In this document: positions 16,012 to 24,383 of the stretch, one piece after another
Numbering within the stretch: position 1 is the stretch's first letter
Layout: each line of letters opens with the position of its first letter
Assembly: GCA_902629285.1 (NCBI GenBank)
Contig: CACOQN010000002.1
Span: 62,001 to 126,000, forward strand
Direction of reading: 5' to 3'
DNA: 64,000 bases
DNA from: an uncultured Pelagibacteraceae bacterium
GTDB taxonomy: Bacteria; Pseudomonadota; Alphaproteobacteria; Pelagibacterales; Pelagibacteraceae
Notes under the pieces: generated by a model
What the model was told of the DNA's origin: nothing
What the model saw: only the letters and a program-made list of their open reading frames with translations
Database searches by the model: none
Made by a program: the position numbers and the translations under genes

Positions 16012-18249
16012 ATGACTGTAGCTGAACTCCAAATTTTGGTTGATAAGCTACAGTCTAAAATAAGTCAATTAGAACTCACCAGCAAAGGTGCAATCAAAGC
16101 AACAGAATTTAGATTAGAAGCTGTTCTTCAGGCAAATTTAGATACATTTTGGTTATTAATCTGTGCCATACTAGTTTTTTTGATGCAAGCAGGATTTATG
16201 TGTCTTGAGTCTGGTTTATCAAGAAATAAAAATAATATTAATGTAGCTTTAAAAAATATAACTGACTTTGGAATTGCTGTAGTTACTTTTTGGGCTTTTG
16301 GATTTGCACTAATGTACGGAACTAGTGTGATGGGTTTATTTGGTAATAAGTTTTACTTTTTTACTACAAAAGTAGCTGGTTATCAGACATATTTTGTCTT
16401 TCAAGCCATGTTCGTTGCAACAGCAGCAACTATAATTTCAGGTGCGGTAGCTGAAAGACTTAAATTTTTCTCATATGTTATTATTACGTTTGTAACATCG
16501 GGCATCATATATCCGATAGTTGGACATTGGGCTTGGGCTTTTGATTTTTCTAATCCAGAGGTTAAATTTGGATGGCTTGGTAAAATGGGTTATTTAGATT
16601 TTGCAGGTGCATCGGTTGTTCATTCTGTGGGTGGTTGGGTTGCTTTAGCGGTATTATTAATTATTGGAAGTAGAACTGGTAGGTTTAGAAAAGATAAGGA
16701 TAAAAAACTATTTCAGGGAAGTAATACTCCGATGGCTGCACTTGGAGCCTTAATTTTATGGTTTGGATGGTTTGGATTTAATGGAGGTGCAAATGGTGCA
16801 ATGGATTTAAAAATCCCTTTAATATTAATTAATACATTTTTATCTGCGTCTTTTGGGTTAATTTTTTCAAGTGTAATGGGCGTCATTGTTATGAAAAAAC
16901 CCGAACCATTATTCATGATTACTGGACCTTTAGCTGGATTAGTTTCAATTACAGCTAGCTGTGCATACGTAAATCCTTCTGAAGCAATATATATCGGAGC
17001 TATTGGAGGAATATTATCTGGCTCAACAATTATTTTGTTAGAAAAATTAAAAATTGACGATGTTGTAAGTGCTATACCTGTTCATTTAGTTGGAGGTATT
17101 TGGGGAACATTATCAGTTGCTATTTTTGGTGATTTTGAAATGATGGGATTAGAAAAATCAAGGATAGAACAATTAACAATACAAATAATAGGTACATTTA
17201 GTATTGGAGGATTTTGTTTTATAGCATCATTTGTAATTTTCAAATTAATAAATTATGTTTTTCCTCTTAGAGTTGGTAAAATCCAAGAGGAGCTAGGTTT
17301 AAATATTTCAGAGCACAATGCTTCAACGGATACCCATGAATTACTTGAAGTTCTAAAAAATCAAGCAAGTACTGAAGATTATTCATTAAGAGCACCTCAA
17401 GATCCATTTACTGATAGTGGAATTATCGGCACACAGTATAATTTCTTGATGGAAAAATTGGAGCAAAGTGAAAAACAAAAAAATAAATGGAAAAATAGAG
17501 TCTCATCTGAAATTAAACTAGCTATGAATGTTCAAAAACGATTGATGCCAAATAGAGATTTGTCTAATTACCCAATTTTTGGATTAAATATTCCAGCTAG
17601 AGAAATTTCAGGAGATTTTTATGATTTTTATCTACATGACGATCAAGTTTATTTTACATTGTCAGATGTTTCTGGAAAAGGAGTTAATGCTGGAATGGTA
17701 ATGGCTAAAGCAATCACATTGTTTAAAATTTTTTCACGATTAAAGTTTAAACCAAATGAAATTTTGCTTGAAATGAACAATGACCTTAAAGAAACAAATC
17801 CCCCTGGCACTTTTGTGACCTCAATAGTAGGATGTTATAATGTTAAAACAGATATAATTGAAATTGCAAATGCAGGTCATCAACCAGCATTATTAAAAAA
17901 AGGTAATAACTTTTTAGAATATCCATCATCATCTACTCCTCTTGGTATAACTAAGCAAACAGATCAAAGTGTTTATAAACTTGACTCTTTTAAGTTAGAT
18001 GGAGGAAGAATTTATTGTTTTACTGACGGTTTTTCAGAATGTTTAGATGAAAACAAAAAGGAAATTGGTATAGAGGGAGTTAAAAAACTATTATCTAAAC
18101 ATCAAAATTCCTCTTTACAAAAAGAACTTGAAAATTCAACTGAAGAAATAAGAATTAAAAGCCTTAAAAAAGGCTATAAAGAAACTGGAATAAGAGAAAA
18201 TAATAATATTTTAGATGATGATTTAACTATAATCGGGATTGGTTACTAA
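16012..18249 (+). CDS. Ammonium transporter (Amt) fused to SpoIIE/RsbU-type PP2C phosphatase, copy 2
   Basis: 745 residues, a full-length paralogue of the fusion at 13439-15592. It has an extra N-terminal helix (residues 1-40) that looks like a short coiled coil. The Amt part keeps Asp196, His204 (VHSVGG) and His358 (VHLVGGIWG). The linker again reads LGLNISEHNAS and PQDPFT. The phosphatase keeps Asp535 (SGDFY), Asp552 (SDVSGKG), Asp672 (FTDGFSE) and Asp736/737 (DDDLTII). A 20-residue insertion before the last motif (about 712-732) is absent from copy 1. Two divergent copies suggest two affinities or two STAS targets rather than recent duplication. Confidence 0.93.
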   Translation: MTVAELQILVDKLQSKISQLELTSKGAIKATEFRLEAVLQANLDTFWLLICAILVFLMQAGFMCLESGLSRNKNNINVALKNITDFGIAVVTFWAFGFALMYGTSVMGLFGNKFYFFTTKVAGYQTYFVFQAMFVATAATIISGAVAERLKFFSYVIITFVTSGIIYPIVGHWAWAFDFSNPEVKFGWLGKMGYLDFAGASVVHSVGGWVALAVLLIIGSRTGRFRKDKDKKLFQGSNTPMAALGALILWFGWFGFNGGANGAMDLKIPLILINTFLSASFGLIFSSVMGVIVMKKPEPLFMITGPLAGLVSITASCAYVNPSEAIYIGAIGGILSGSTIILLEKLKIDDVVSAIPVHLVGGIWGTLSVAIFGDFEMMGLEKSRIEQLTIQIIGTFSIGGFCFIASFVIFKLINYVFPLRVGKIQEELGLNISEHNASTDTHELLEVLKNQASTEDYSLRAPQDPFTDSGIIGTQYNFLMEKLEQSEKQKNKWKNRVSSEIKLAMNVQKRLMPNRDLSNYPIFGLNIPAREISGDFYDFYLHDDQVYFTLSDVSGKGVNAGMVMAKAITLFKIFSRLKFKPNEILLEMNNDLKETNPPGTFVTSIVGCYNVKTDIIEIANAGHQPALLKKGNNFLEYPSSSTPLGITKQTDQSVYKLDSFKLDGGRIYCFTDGFSECLDENKKEIGIEGVKKLLSKHQNSSLQKELENSTEEIRIKSLKKGYKETGIRENNNILDDDLTIIGIGY

Positions 18250-18379
18250 TAATAAATTAACCACATTATCTATTAAAATTTTAAAAAAACACGTATTTTT
18301 GCCAAATGTCGCATATGAATTGCCCATTTTGGACATCAGCAATATATATTAATTGAACTAGACATGTTTTACTAATCTT

Positions 18380-18652
18380 ATGAGTACAGAAAGCTTAAAT
18401 AGAACATCTAAATCTATAGAGACCCCATCTCAAATTAATAACACAAATAATGTTGTTGAATTAGATGTTCTTAAGCCAGGAGTTAATACTTTTGAAACTT
18501 CAGTAAATACTAAACAAGTGGCTAAAAGAGTTAACATAGAGGTTTTAAAGCAAAGGCTATATGAAGAGAAGAAAAAAGAGAAGGTAAAAAGAACAATTAT
18601 TCTTTCCTCTGTCATTGTTTCGTTGGGTGCTCTTACAATGTTAACTTACTAA
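18380..18652 (+). CDS. Small tail-anchored membrane protein, unknown function
   Basis: 90 residues. It is soluble, polar and Asn/Thr-rich up to about residue 50, then a basic/charged helix (RLYEEKKKEKVKR), and ends in one C-terminal membrane segment (TIILSSVIVSLGALTML). The C-terminal half resembles that of the 69-residue protein at 36244-36453 (VNI..L...R then a basic run then a membrane tail), so the two appear to be members of one small family. Function unknown. The last 12 bases overlap the convergent dehydrogenase gene. The 130-base upstream gap contains CCCATTTTGG at 18323 and an imperfect inverted repeat (CCAAATG...CATTTTGG) at 18302-18332. Confidence 0.7.
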   Translation: MSTESLNRTSKSIETPSQINNTNNVVELDVLKPGVNTFETSVNTKQVAKRVNIEVLKQRLYEEKKKEKVKRTIILSSVIVSLGALTMLTY

Positions 18653-19645
18653 GTTTTCTAAATCTTTCTTAATAATATCTGATATAAAAATTTCTTTTTT
18701 TGAATTATTTTTATACCTATTAAATTTATTTTGGCCTGGGTACATTATTTCTTTAATTCCTTTTATCTTAGGTAGCTTTTTGATCGTTCTAATATTATCT
18801 TGTATTCTTTGATTAAAATTTTTTTGAAATAAATTTGCTTTAAATGTTATGAATAAATGTCCAATATTTTGAGGTCCCGAAAAATCATCAAACGGATCCT
18901 TAACTCTTCCCGCGTGATTTCCTCCAGTTAATACACCACTTAAAATGTCTACCATCCAAGCAAGACCTGATCCTCTAAAACCTGCGATTGGTAATTGAAC
19001 TCCAGCTAAAGCTTTTTTTGCATTAGTTGTTGGTTTACCAAATTTATCTAACGCAACACCAGCAGGAATTTTTTGATTGTTTCTTGCTGCAACTCTTATC
19101 TTTCCTCTATTAATCATAGAAATTGAAGTATCTAATATAAACGGAATTTTAGAGCCAGAAGGGGAGCCAAAACAAATTGGATTAGTTCCAAATAAAGTCT
19201 TTAATGCACCGTGAGGCGCAACTGCTGGTGGAGCATTTGTATATATCATTGTGATTAAATTTTTTTTAACTGCTTGTTCTGCATAGTAACCAGATAAACC
19301 ATAGTGACCACTATTTTTAACTGCTACCATCCCAATTCCAGTTTTTTGCGCATGCTTGATTGCAATTTTAATTCCAAGATCAGCAGCAACAAATCCAATA
19401 CAATTATTTGCATCTATATGTGAAATAGACTGTGAAATTTTCTTAATCTTAATTTTTGGTTTTGGGTTAATTAATTTTTTAGAAATTCGATCACAGTACA
19501 TTTTTAGTCTAGATAAACCATGTCCATAAGCACCTACAAGCTCAGCGTTTATTAATGCATTTGTTGATATAGATGCATCATTTTTACTTAATCCAAATTT
19601 CTGAAATATTTTATTTATAATTTTTTTAGTTTGAGTTATTTTCAT
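18641..19645 (-). CDS. Malate/L-lactate dehydrogenase family (Ldh_2) NAD(P)-dependent oxidoreductase
   Basis: 334 residues, the usual length of the MDH2/YlbC/ComC-like family (not the classical Rossmann LDH/MDH). Family signatures visible are YGHGLSRL near residue 55, GMVAVKNSGHYGLSGYY around 110, PPAVAPHG, and FRGSGLAWMVDILSGVLTG. Members reduce 2-oxoacids such as malate, lactate, ureidoglycolate or sulfolactate. A (2R)-3-sulfolactate role would fit the taurine/sulfonate genes 8 kb away, but that is speculation. It is convergent with and slightly overlaps the tail-anchored protein gene. Confidence 0.85.
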   Translation of the reverse strand: MKITQTKKIINKIFQKFGLSKNDASISTNALINAELVGAYGHGLSRLKMYCDRISKKLINPKPKIKIKKISQSISHIDANNCIGFVAADLGIKIAIKHAQKTGIGMVAVKNSGHYGLSGYYAEQAVKKNLITMIYTNAPPAVAPHGALKTLFGTNPICFGSPSGSKIPFILDTSISMINRGKIRVAARNNQKIPAGVALDKFGKPTTNAKKALAGVQLPIAGFRGSGLAWMVDILSGVLTGGNHAGRVKDPFDDFSGPQNIGHLFITFKANLFQKNFNQRIQDNIRTIKKLPKIKGIKEIMYPGQNKFNRYKNNSKKEIFISDIIKKDLENLVS

Positions 19646-19662
19646 AATTTCAAGAATTATTA

Positions 19663-20559
19663 TTATACATCAATCCATTCTTTGAATTGTTCTTTATTTT
19701 TTTGAATATATTTGGGCATTTTATCTAATCCTATTGTTTGTAATTTAAACTCCTTACCAAATTTAAACTCAGAACTTTTAGCTTTATGATCATATAAAAT
19801 AACCTTTCTTTTAACTAAATCTTCGATATCAGATATACTTTTCCCTGTTTCTTTAAATTCTTGATGATCTTCAGAATTTGTTAATTTGGAATAGATATCA
19901 TCAATTTTTTTTAGCTGACTAAAATGCCAACCTCCGTCATTTATAATTTTTACATCTGTATATTTTGTTTTTGAAAAAAATGTGTCAAATCTTAAAAAAT
20001 TATACTTTTTTGTCTTGGTATTTCTCAACCATTCAAAATTTATAAGATCTTTTTTTTTGCATGCTTTTGTTCCATACCATTCATAACGATCACACAATAA
20101 GTTAAATTTATAATAAAATAATTTTTGTTTAAAAAAGATTAGTTTATTGTTGATTGTATTTAGTTTAGCATCATCTAAATTTGGTATTTCATCGTTATCG
20201 CTATAAAAAATCAAATCATTGTCACTTGCATCAGTAATTCCCTCGTTTATAAAATTTCTTTGATAGGCAATCCTGTTGATAGCATTAATCCTTGCGTAAC
20301 TTGAATCTTCTTTAATATTTTTGTTAGCTGAGGTTTGATAAATTAAATTTTCAGGCTCATGATCAATTTTAAGATAAATAATTTTGTGCTTAAATTTCTC
20401 AAAATTGGCAATATTAAAATTAAATTTTTTCTTTTTTCCGCTGTGTGAAAAAGCTGACTCACAAATGACAAATTTGTCAACAAAAGGGTCTAGGACATTA
20501 AATCTTACATCTAAAATAAAATTTTCGTCATAAAATGTTGTACAGTCAAATATTCTCAT
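19663..20559 (-). CDS. Family 17 glycosyltransferase
   Basis: 298 residues. The opening (IFDCTTFYDENFILDVRFNVLDPFVDKFVICES) and the acidic site (YSDNDEIPN, around residue 120) are typical of Glyco_transf_17 proteins, related to beta-1,4-GlcNAc transferases. In bacteria these act on surface polysaccharide or lipopolysaccharide. No signal peptide or membrane helix is seen, so it is cytosolic. It lies 17 bases upstream of the dehydrogenase gene and is divergent from the oxygenase gene. It is very Lys/Asn-rich, in line with extreme AT bias. Confidence 0.78.
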   Translation of the reverse strand: MRIFDCTTFYDENFILDVRFNVLDPFVDKFVICESAFSHSGKKKKFNFNIANFEKFKHKIIYLKIDHEPENLIYQTSANKNIKEDSSYARINAINRIAYQRNFINEGITDASDNDLIFYSDNDEIPNLDDAKLNTINNKLIFFKQKLFYYKFNLLCDRYEWYGTKACKKKDLINFEWLRNTKTKKYNFLRFDTFFSKTKYTDVKIINDGGWHFSQLKKIDDIYSKLTNSEDHQEFKETGKSISDIEDLVKRKVILYDHKAKSSEFKFGKEFKLQTIGLDKMPKYIQKNKEQFKEWIDV

Positions 20560-20610
20560 ATATATAAAAAACTATGTTGTCTATTTATACCTTTTAATCA
20601 ATATAATTGT

Positions 20611-21396
20611 ATGAATTTAAATTCGTTTATTAATACTAAAAAGTTTATCAAGTCTCTTAAAAATTTTAGTAAAAAAAAGCCTTTTCCCTATGTAGTTATT
20701 GATAATTTTTTGAAAAAAGATATTGCCTTAAAAGTAAAAAAAAATTTTCAAAAATTAGAGGATAAAAAACTTTGGAATTACAATAATTTTTGTGAAGTGA
20801 AAAAAGCCACAGATAATTGGAATTTTTTTTCAGCAGAAACCTACCAATTACTTCTTAATTTAAATTCTGAGAATTTTTTATCAAATATTAGAAAACCCTT
20901 AAAAATGAAAAGTCTTTATCCAGATTATGGATTAAACGGTGGAGGTTTACATTTGATGAAAGACAAAGGTATTTTAAACCCACATTTAGATTATGTAATC
21001 CATCCAAAGCTCAATCTTGTAAGGAAATTTAATTTAATTATTTTTTTTAATACAAATTGGAAAAAAAGTAATGGTGGAGAATTGTGCCTTTACGAAGATA
21101 ATAAGACAAATAAAGAAATTCCAGGAAAACAAATTGTAAAAATTTTTCCAAAATTTAATAGGGCAGTCTTTTTTGATACTTCATTAAGAAGTTGGCATGG
21201 AGTAAACAAAGTAAATAAAAATGTTAGAAAGAGTATGGCGGTTTATTATTTAATTGATAAAACAAAAAAAGCAGAAAAAAGATTTAAAGCATTATATTCT
21301 CCTTTAAAAAATCAATTGCGAGATAAAAAAGTATTAAAATTTATTAAACTTAGATCAAATCTTAAAACCTCATCCAAAGTATCAAAATTAAAATAA
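20611..21396 (+). CDS. 2-oxoglutarate/Fe(II)-dependent oxygenase, prolyl-4-hydroxylase-like fold
   Basis: 261 residues. The jelly-roll metal site is visible: HxD in NPHLDYV (about residues 129-131), the distal His in SWHGVNK (about 196), and the 2-oxoglutarate Arg in RKSMAVYY about 10 residues later. FNTNWKKSNGGELCLYED is the usual strand between them. Substrate unknown; relatives next to glycosyltransferases often modify surface sugars or proteins. It is divergent from the GT17 gene by 51 bases. A 120-base spacer without a recognisable element separates it from the convergent epoxide hydrolase. Confidence 0.8.
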   Translation: MNLNSFINTKKFIKSLKNFSKKKPFPYVVIDNFLKKDIALKVKKNFQKLEDKKLWNYNNFCEVKKATDNWNFFSAETYQLLLNLNSENFLSNIRKPLKMKSLYPDYGLNGGGLHLMKDKGILNPHLDYVIHPKLNLVRKFNLIIFFNTNWKKSNGGELCLYEDNKTNKEIPGKQIVKIFPKFNRAVFFDTSLRSWHGVNKVNKNVRKSMAVYYLIDKTKKAEKRFKALYSPLKNQLRDKKVLKFIKLRSNLKTSSKVSKLK

Positions 21397-21516
21397 TTTT
21401 GACCTTTATCTATTACGTTAAGGATTTGTTTTTGGTAATCTTAATAATTCTACAGATCATAAAATTATTCAAAAAACACAAGAATATATATTGAAATTTA
21501 TTTTCAGTAGAAAATT

Positions 21517-22674
21517 CTATTTAAATATTTTTATATCTTTGTTAAAAAAATTTTTTACATCATTTATTAATAAATTTGGTACCTCCAAAGCAGCAAAATG
21601 CCCACCTTTGGAAAATTTTTTCCATCTTTTAATATTAAAAATTCTGTTCACATATGATTTTGGTGGCCATCTAAGCATTTCTTTTGGGAATTCTGCTATT
21701 GCAGTTGGAACTTTTATTTTTTTAAAATTTTTTGGAAAAGATCGGCCACCTTCTTTTCTTCTTCCAAAATATATCCAAGTAGCTGTATTAAAGCTCTTGG
21801 TAACTATATAGATCATTACGTTTGATATTAATTCATCATTTGAATATGTTTTTTCAATCCTACCTTTTTTAAGGTCCGACCAACCATGAAATTTTTCTAA
21901 AATCCATGCTGCAGTTCCCACTGGACTGTCAATCATTGAATAAGATAAGGTTTGAGGTTTCGTTGCTTGTTGAGTTCTGTATCCTTCCTGCATTATTTGA
22001 TCAAAATTAAATTTTTTTTCCCATTTTTTTTCTTTAATATTTTTTGGCCCTTTAGGATGTCTAATCGGTAAGCAATTAATATGGATTCCTTTACAATTTT
22101 TTGAACTATCAAAACCAATCCATGATGCAATAGTTGCTCCCCAATCTCCACCTTGCACAGCATAATTTGTATAATTTAGATTTTTAACCATAAATTTATT
22201 TAGTATTTTGCCAATCTTTCTAGGACCTAAAGCTTTTTTAATTGGAGTGGAAAAACCAAATCCTGGTAATGAAGGAACAATAACATCAAACCCATCTTCA
22301 ATTTTTCCACCAAATTTTTCAGGATGAGCAAGTCTTGGGATGATATCAAAAAATTCAATTACACTGCCTGGCCATCCATGTAAAAGCAATAGCGGTCTAG
22401 ATTTAGGATTTTTACTTTTTTCTTTTATAAAATGTATATTTATACCATCAACATTAGTTTTATAATTTTTAAAAGAGTTAATTTTGTTTTCAAACTTTTT
22501 CCAATTATATTTTGAAACCCAATATTTTGAAATTTTTTTTAGAAATTTATAATTAGTTCCATATTCCCATCCATTTACATTTTGCATCATCTTCCATGGG
22601 TAGTTTTTTACTTTTTTATAGATATTATTAAGTGTGCTATTAGGCACACTTATTTTGTATGGTTTGATCATCAA
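21517..22674 (-). CDS. Epoxide hydrolase (EHN domain, alpha/beta hydrolase)
   Basis: 385 residues, the length of microsomal-type epoxide hydrolases. An N-terminal EHN domain (about 1-105; NGWEYGTNYKFLKKI) precedes the alpha/beta-hydrolase core. The oxyanion motif is LLHGWPGS (about residue 122), the nucleophile elbow is VQGGDWGATI with the nucleophilic Asp, and the C-terminal catalytic His is in KGGHFAALEVP. It would open epoxides to diols. It shares an operon-like arrangement with the aldehyde dehydrogenase upstream (adjacent, no gap), suggesting a detoxification or catabolic module. The physiological substrate is unknown. Confidence 0.87.
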   Translation of the reverse strand: MMIKPYKISVPNSTLNNIYKKVKNYPWKMMQNVNGWEYGTNYKFLKKISKYWVSKYNWKKFENKINSFKNYKTNVDGINIHFIKEKSKNPKSRPLLLLHGWPGSVIEFFDIIPRLAHPEKFGGKIEDGFDVIVPSLPGFGFSTPIKKALGPRKIGKILNKFMVKNLNYTNYAVQGGDWGATIASWIGFDSSKNCKGIHINCLPIRHPKGPKNIKEKKWEKKFNFDQIMQEGYRTQQATKPQTLSYSMIDSPVGTAAWILEKFHGWSDLKKGRIEKTYSNDELISNVMIYIVTKSFNTATWIYFGRRKEGGRSFPKNFKKIKVPTAIAEFPKEMLRWPPKSYVNRIFNIKRWKKFSKGGHFAALEVPNLLINDVKNFFNKDIKIFK

Positions 22675-24162
22675 TTAATTATGACTTATCCAAATTGTTT
22701 TTGTTTGAAGAAATGAATTTAAAGCTTCAGTTCCTTGATCTCTACTTAGAGAACCAGATTGCTTATAACCTCCAAATGGAGTTTTAATATCTCCTTCTGA
22801 AAAAGTATTCACTGATACAGTTCCACAAGGTAGACTTTTAGATAAATGAAATGCTCTGTTTATATCTTGAGTGAACACACTCGCATGTAATCCGTATTTA
22901 GAATTACTAGCAATTTTTAAGGCTTCTTCATCATTTTTAACAGTTAAAACACCAAGAACTGGTCCAAATATTTCTTCTTGAGCGATTGTCATATTTTCTT
23001 TTAATCCGTCGAATAAAGTTGGCTTTGCATAAAAACCTTTTTGTTTTTCATTTGAAACTCCTCCTGATAAAAGTTTTGCTCCTTCATCTATTCCTTTTTG
23101 AATATATCCATCGACAGTTTGTAAATGGCCTTTTGAAATCATAGATCCCATATTTGATTTTAAATCTAATGGATCTCCTACTTTTAACTTTTTAACTTTT
23201 TTAATAATTTTGTCTAAAAATTCATCTTTAACTTTTTTATGAACTATCTGTCTCATATTTGCTGAACAGTTTTGTCCACCATTCCAAAATGCAGAATTCA
23301 TTGCATTATCTATTAAATCATCAGTAATTTTGGCATCCTCTAAAACAATAAATGGACTTTTTCCTCCCATTTCTAATGCAACAGGTTTTAAATTACTCTC
23401 ACTTGAATATTTTAAAAAATAACCTCCTACTTCAGTTGAACCTGTGAACGAAACTGCATCAACATCTTTGTGTCGACCTAAAGCTTCACCAACATCACCA
23501 TAACCTGGAAGTACATTTAAAACTCCATCTGGTATCCCAGCTTCTTTTCCAATTTGAGCAACTCTAATTGCTGTGAGAGGCGTATCTTCTGCAGGCTTAA
23601 TGATTACTGAACAACCAGCTGCAAGAGCAGGTGCCATTTTCCATACAGCCATCATTAAAGGAAAGTTCCAGGGAACAATTCCAGCAACAACCCCTATTGG
23701 TTCTTTAACGATTAAACTAGTGATTGATGGCTCTGTCGGACCAACTTTTCCAAATACTTTATCAATTAATTCTCCATACCATTGAAAATGCATTGGCGCA
23801 TCATTTGCAACTTCATTAATACAATCCGTGATAAGTTTACCTGTATCAACACTTTCTAAAACTGAATTTTCCTCACCATGTTTTCTAAGTAATTCAGCAA
23901 ATTTTAATAAAACTTCCTTTCTATGTTCAGGTGAGCTTTTAGACCAAACTCCACTATTAAAAGCTTTTCTTGAAACTTTAACTGCTAAGTTAACATCTTT
24001 GTGATTACATTTTGCAACAGCACAAAGTTTTTTACCATTTGCAGGATTGATTGTTTCAAATTTTTTACCATCAATAGCATTTACATATTTGCCATTGATA
24101 AATGCTCTTCCTTCAAATTTAAGTTTACTGGCTATTACTTTATATTTGTTACCTGAACTCAT
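22675..24162 (-). CDS. NAD(P)-dependent aldehyde dehydrogenase
   Basis: 495 residues, normal ALDH length. Motifs include VPWNFPLMMAVWKMAPALAAG, the NAD-site FTGSTEVGG, catalytic Glu in LEMGGKSPF, catalytic Cys in NGGQNCSANMR, and C-terminal KTPFGGYKQSGSLSRDQG. The C-terminal pattern resembles gamma-glutamyl-aminobutyraldehyde / PuuC-like dehydrogenases, so an amino-aldehyde substrate is plausible. It forms a two-gene unit with the epoxide hydrolase and is divergent from the TRAP transporter across a 221-base gap with an inverted repeat. Confidence 0.88.
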   Translation of the reverse strand: MSSGNKYKVIASKLKFEGRAFINGKYVNAIDGKKFETINPANGKKLCAVAKCNHKDVNLAVKVSRKAFNSGVWSKSSPEHRKEVLLKFAELLRKHGEENSVLESVDTGKLITDCINEVANDAPMHFQWYGELIDKVFGKVGPTEPSITSLIVKEPIGVVAGIVPWNFPLMMAVWKMAPALAAGCSVIIKPAEDTPLTAIRVAQIGKEAGIPDGVLNVLPGYGDVGEALGRHKDVDAVSFTGSTEVGGYFLKYSSESNLKPVALEMGGKSPFIVLEDAKITDDLIDNAMNSAFWNGGQNCSANMRQIVHKKVKDEFLDKIIKKVKKLKVGDPLDLKSNMGSMISKGHLQTVDGYIQKGIDEGAKLLSGGVSNEKQKGFYAKPTLFDGLKENMTIAQEEIFGPVLGVLTVKNDEEALKIASNSKYGLHASVFTQDINRAFHLSKSLPCGTVSVNTFSEGDIKTPFGGYKQSGSLSRDQGTEALNSFLQTKTIWISHN

Positions 24163-24200
24163 AAAATTTTCCTATAAATTGAATTTATTTTATTTATAAA

Positions 24201-24227
24201 TTTAGTCTAAGATACCTTGAGACTAAA
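24201..24227. repeat. Inverted repeat in the aldehyde dehydrogenase / TRAP divergent gap
   Basis: TTTAGTCT (24201-24208) and AGACTAAA (24220-24227) form a perfect 8-base inverted repeat with an 11-base centre. It lies in the 221-base gap between two divergently transcribed units, about 40 bases upstream of the aldehyde dehydrogenase start. A dimeric repressor operator or a leader hairpin are both possible. No regulator gene is adjacent. Confidence 0.45.
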
Positions 24228-24274
24228 ATAAATATATTTACTATCAAATTATTAATACAACTTTTAATTGTAAT

Positions 24275-24310
24275 CCCATTTTGATTAGAGAATTTTTTTT
24301 TGTGTATACT
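24275..24310 (+). promoter_or_regulatory. Candidate promoter of the TRAP transporter operon
   Basis: CCCATTTTGATTA (24275-24287) includes TTGATT (24281-24286) as -35; TATACT (24305-24310) is 18 bases further on, a good -10. This predicts a leader of roughly 65 bases to the dctP ATG at 24384, which is preceded by a strong GAGGAGAG ribosome site. The 13-base CCCATTTTGATTA is identical to that at 3633-3645. Confidence 0.55.
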
Positions 24311-24383
24311 TGCATTGGAAACTTAATTAGGCTTAAATTAATTTAAATTGATAATTTAAACTAACTAAGAGGAGAGAAGTAAA

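Noticed and set aside
21491-21811. Plus-strand 106-codon frame
   Set aside because: It is antisense to the 3' end of the epoxide hydrolase, including its catalytic-His region; not a separate gene.
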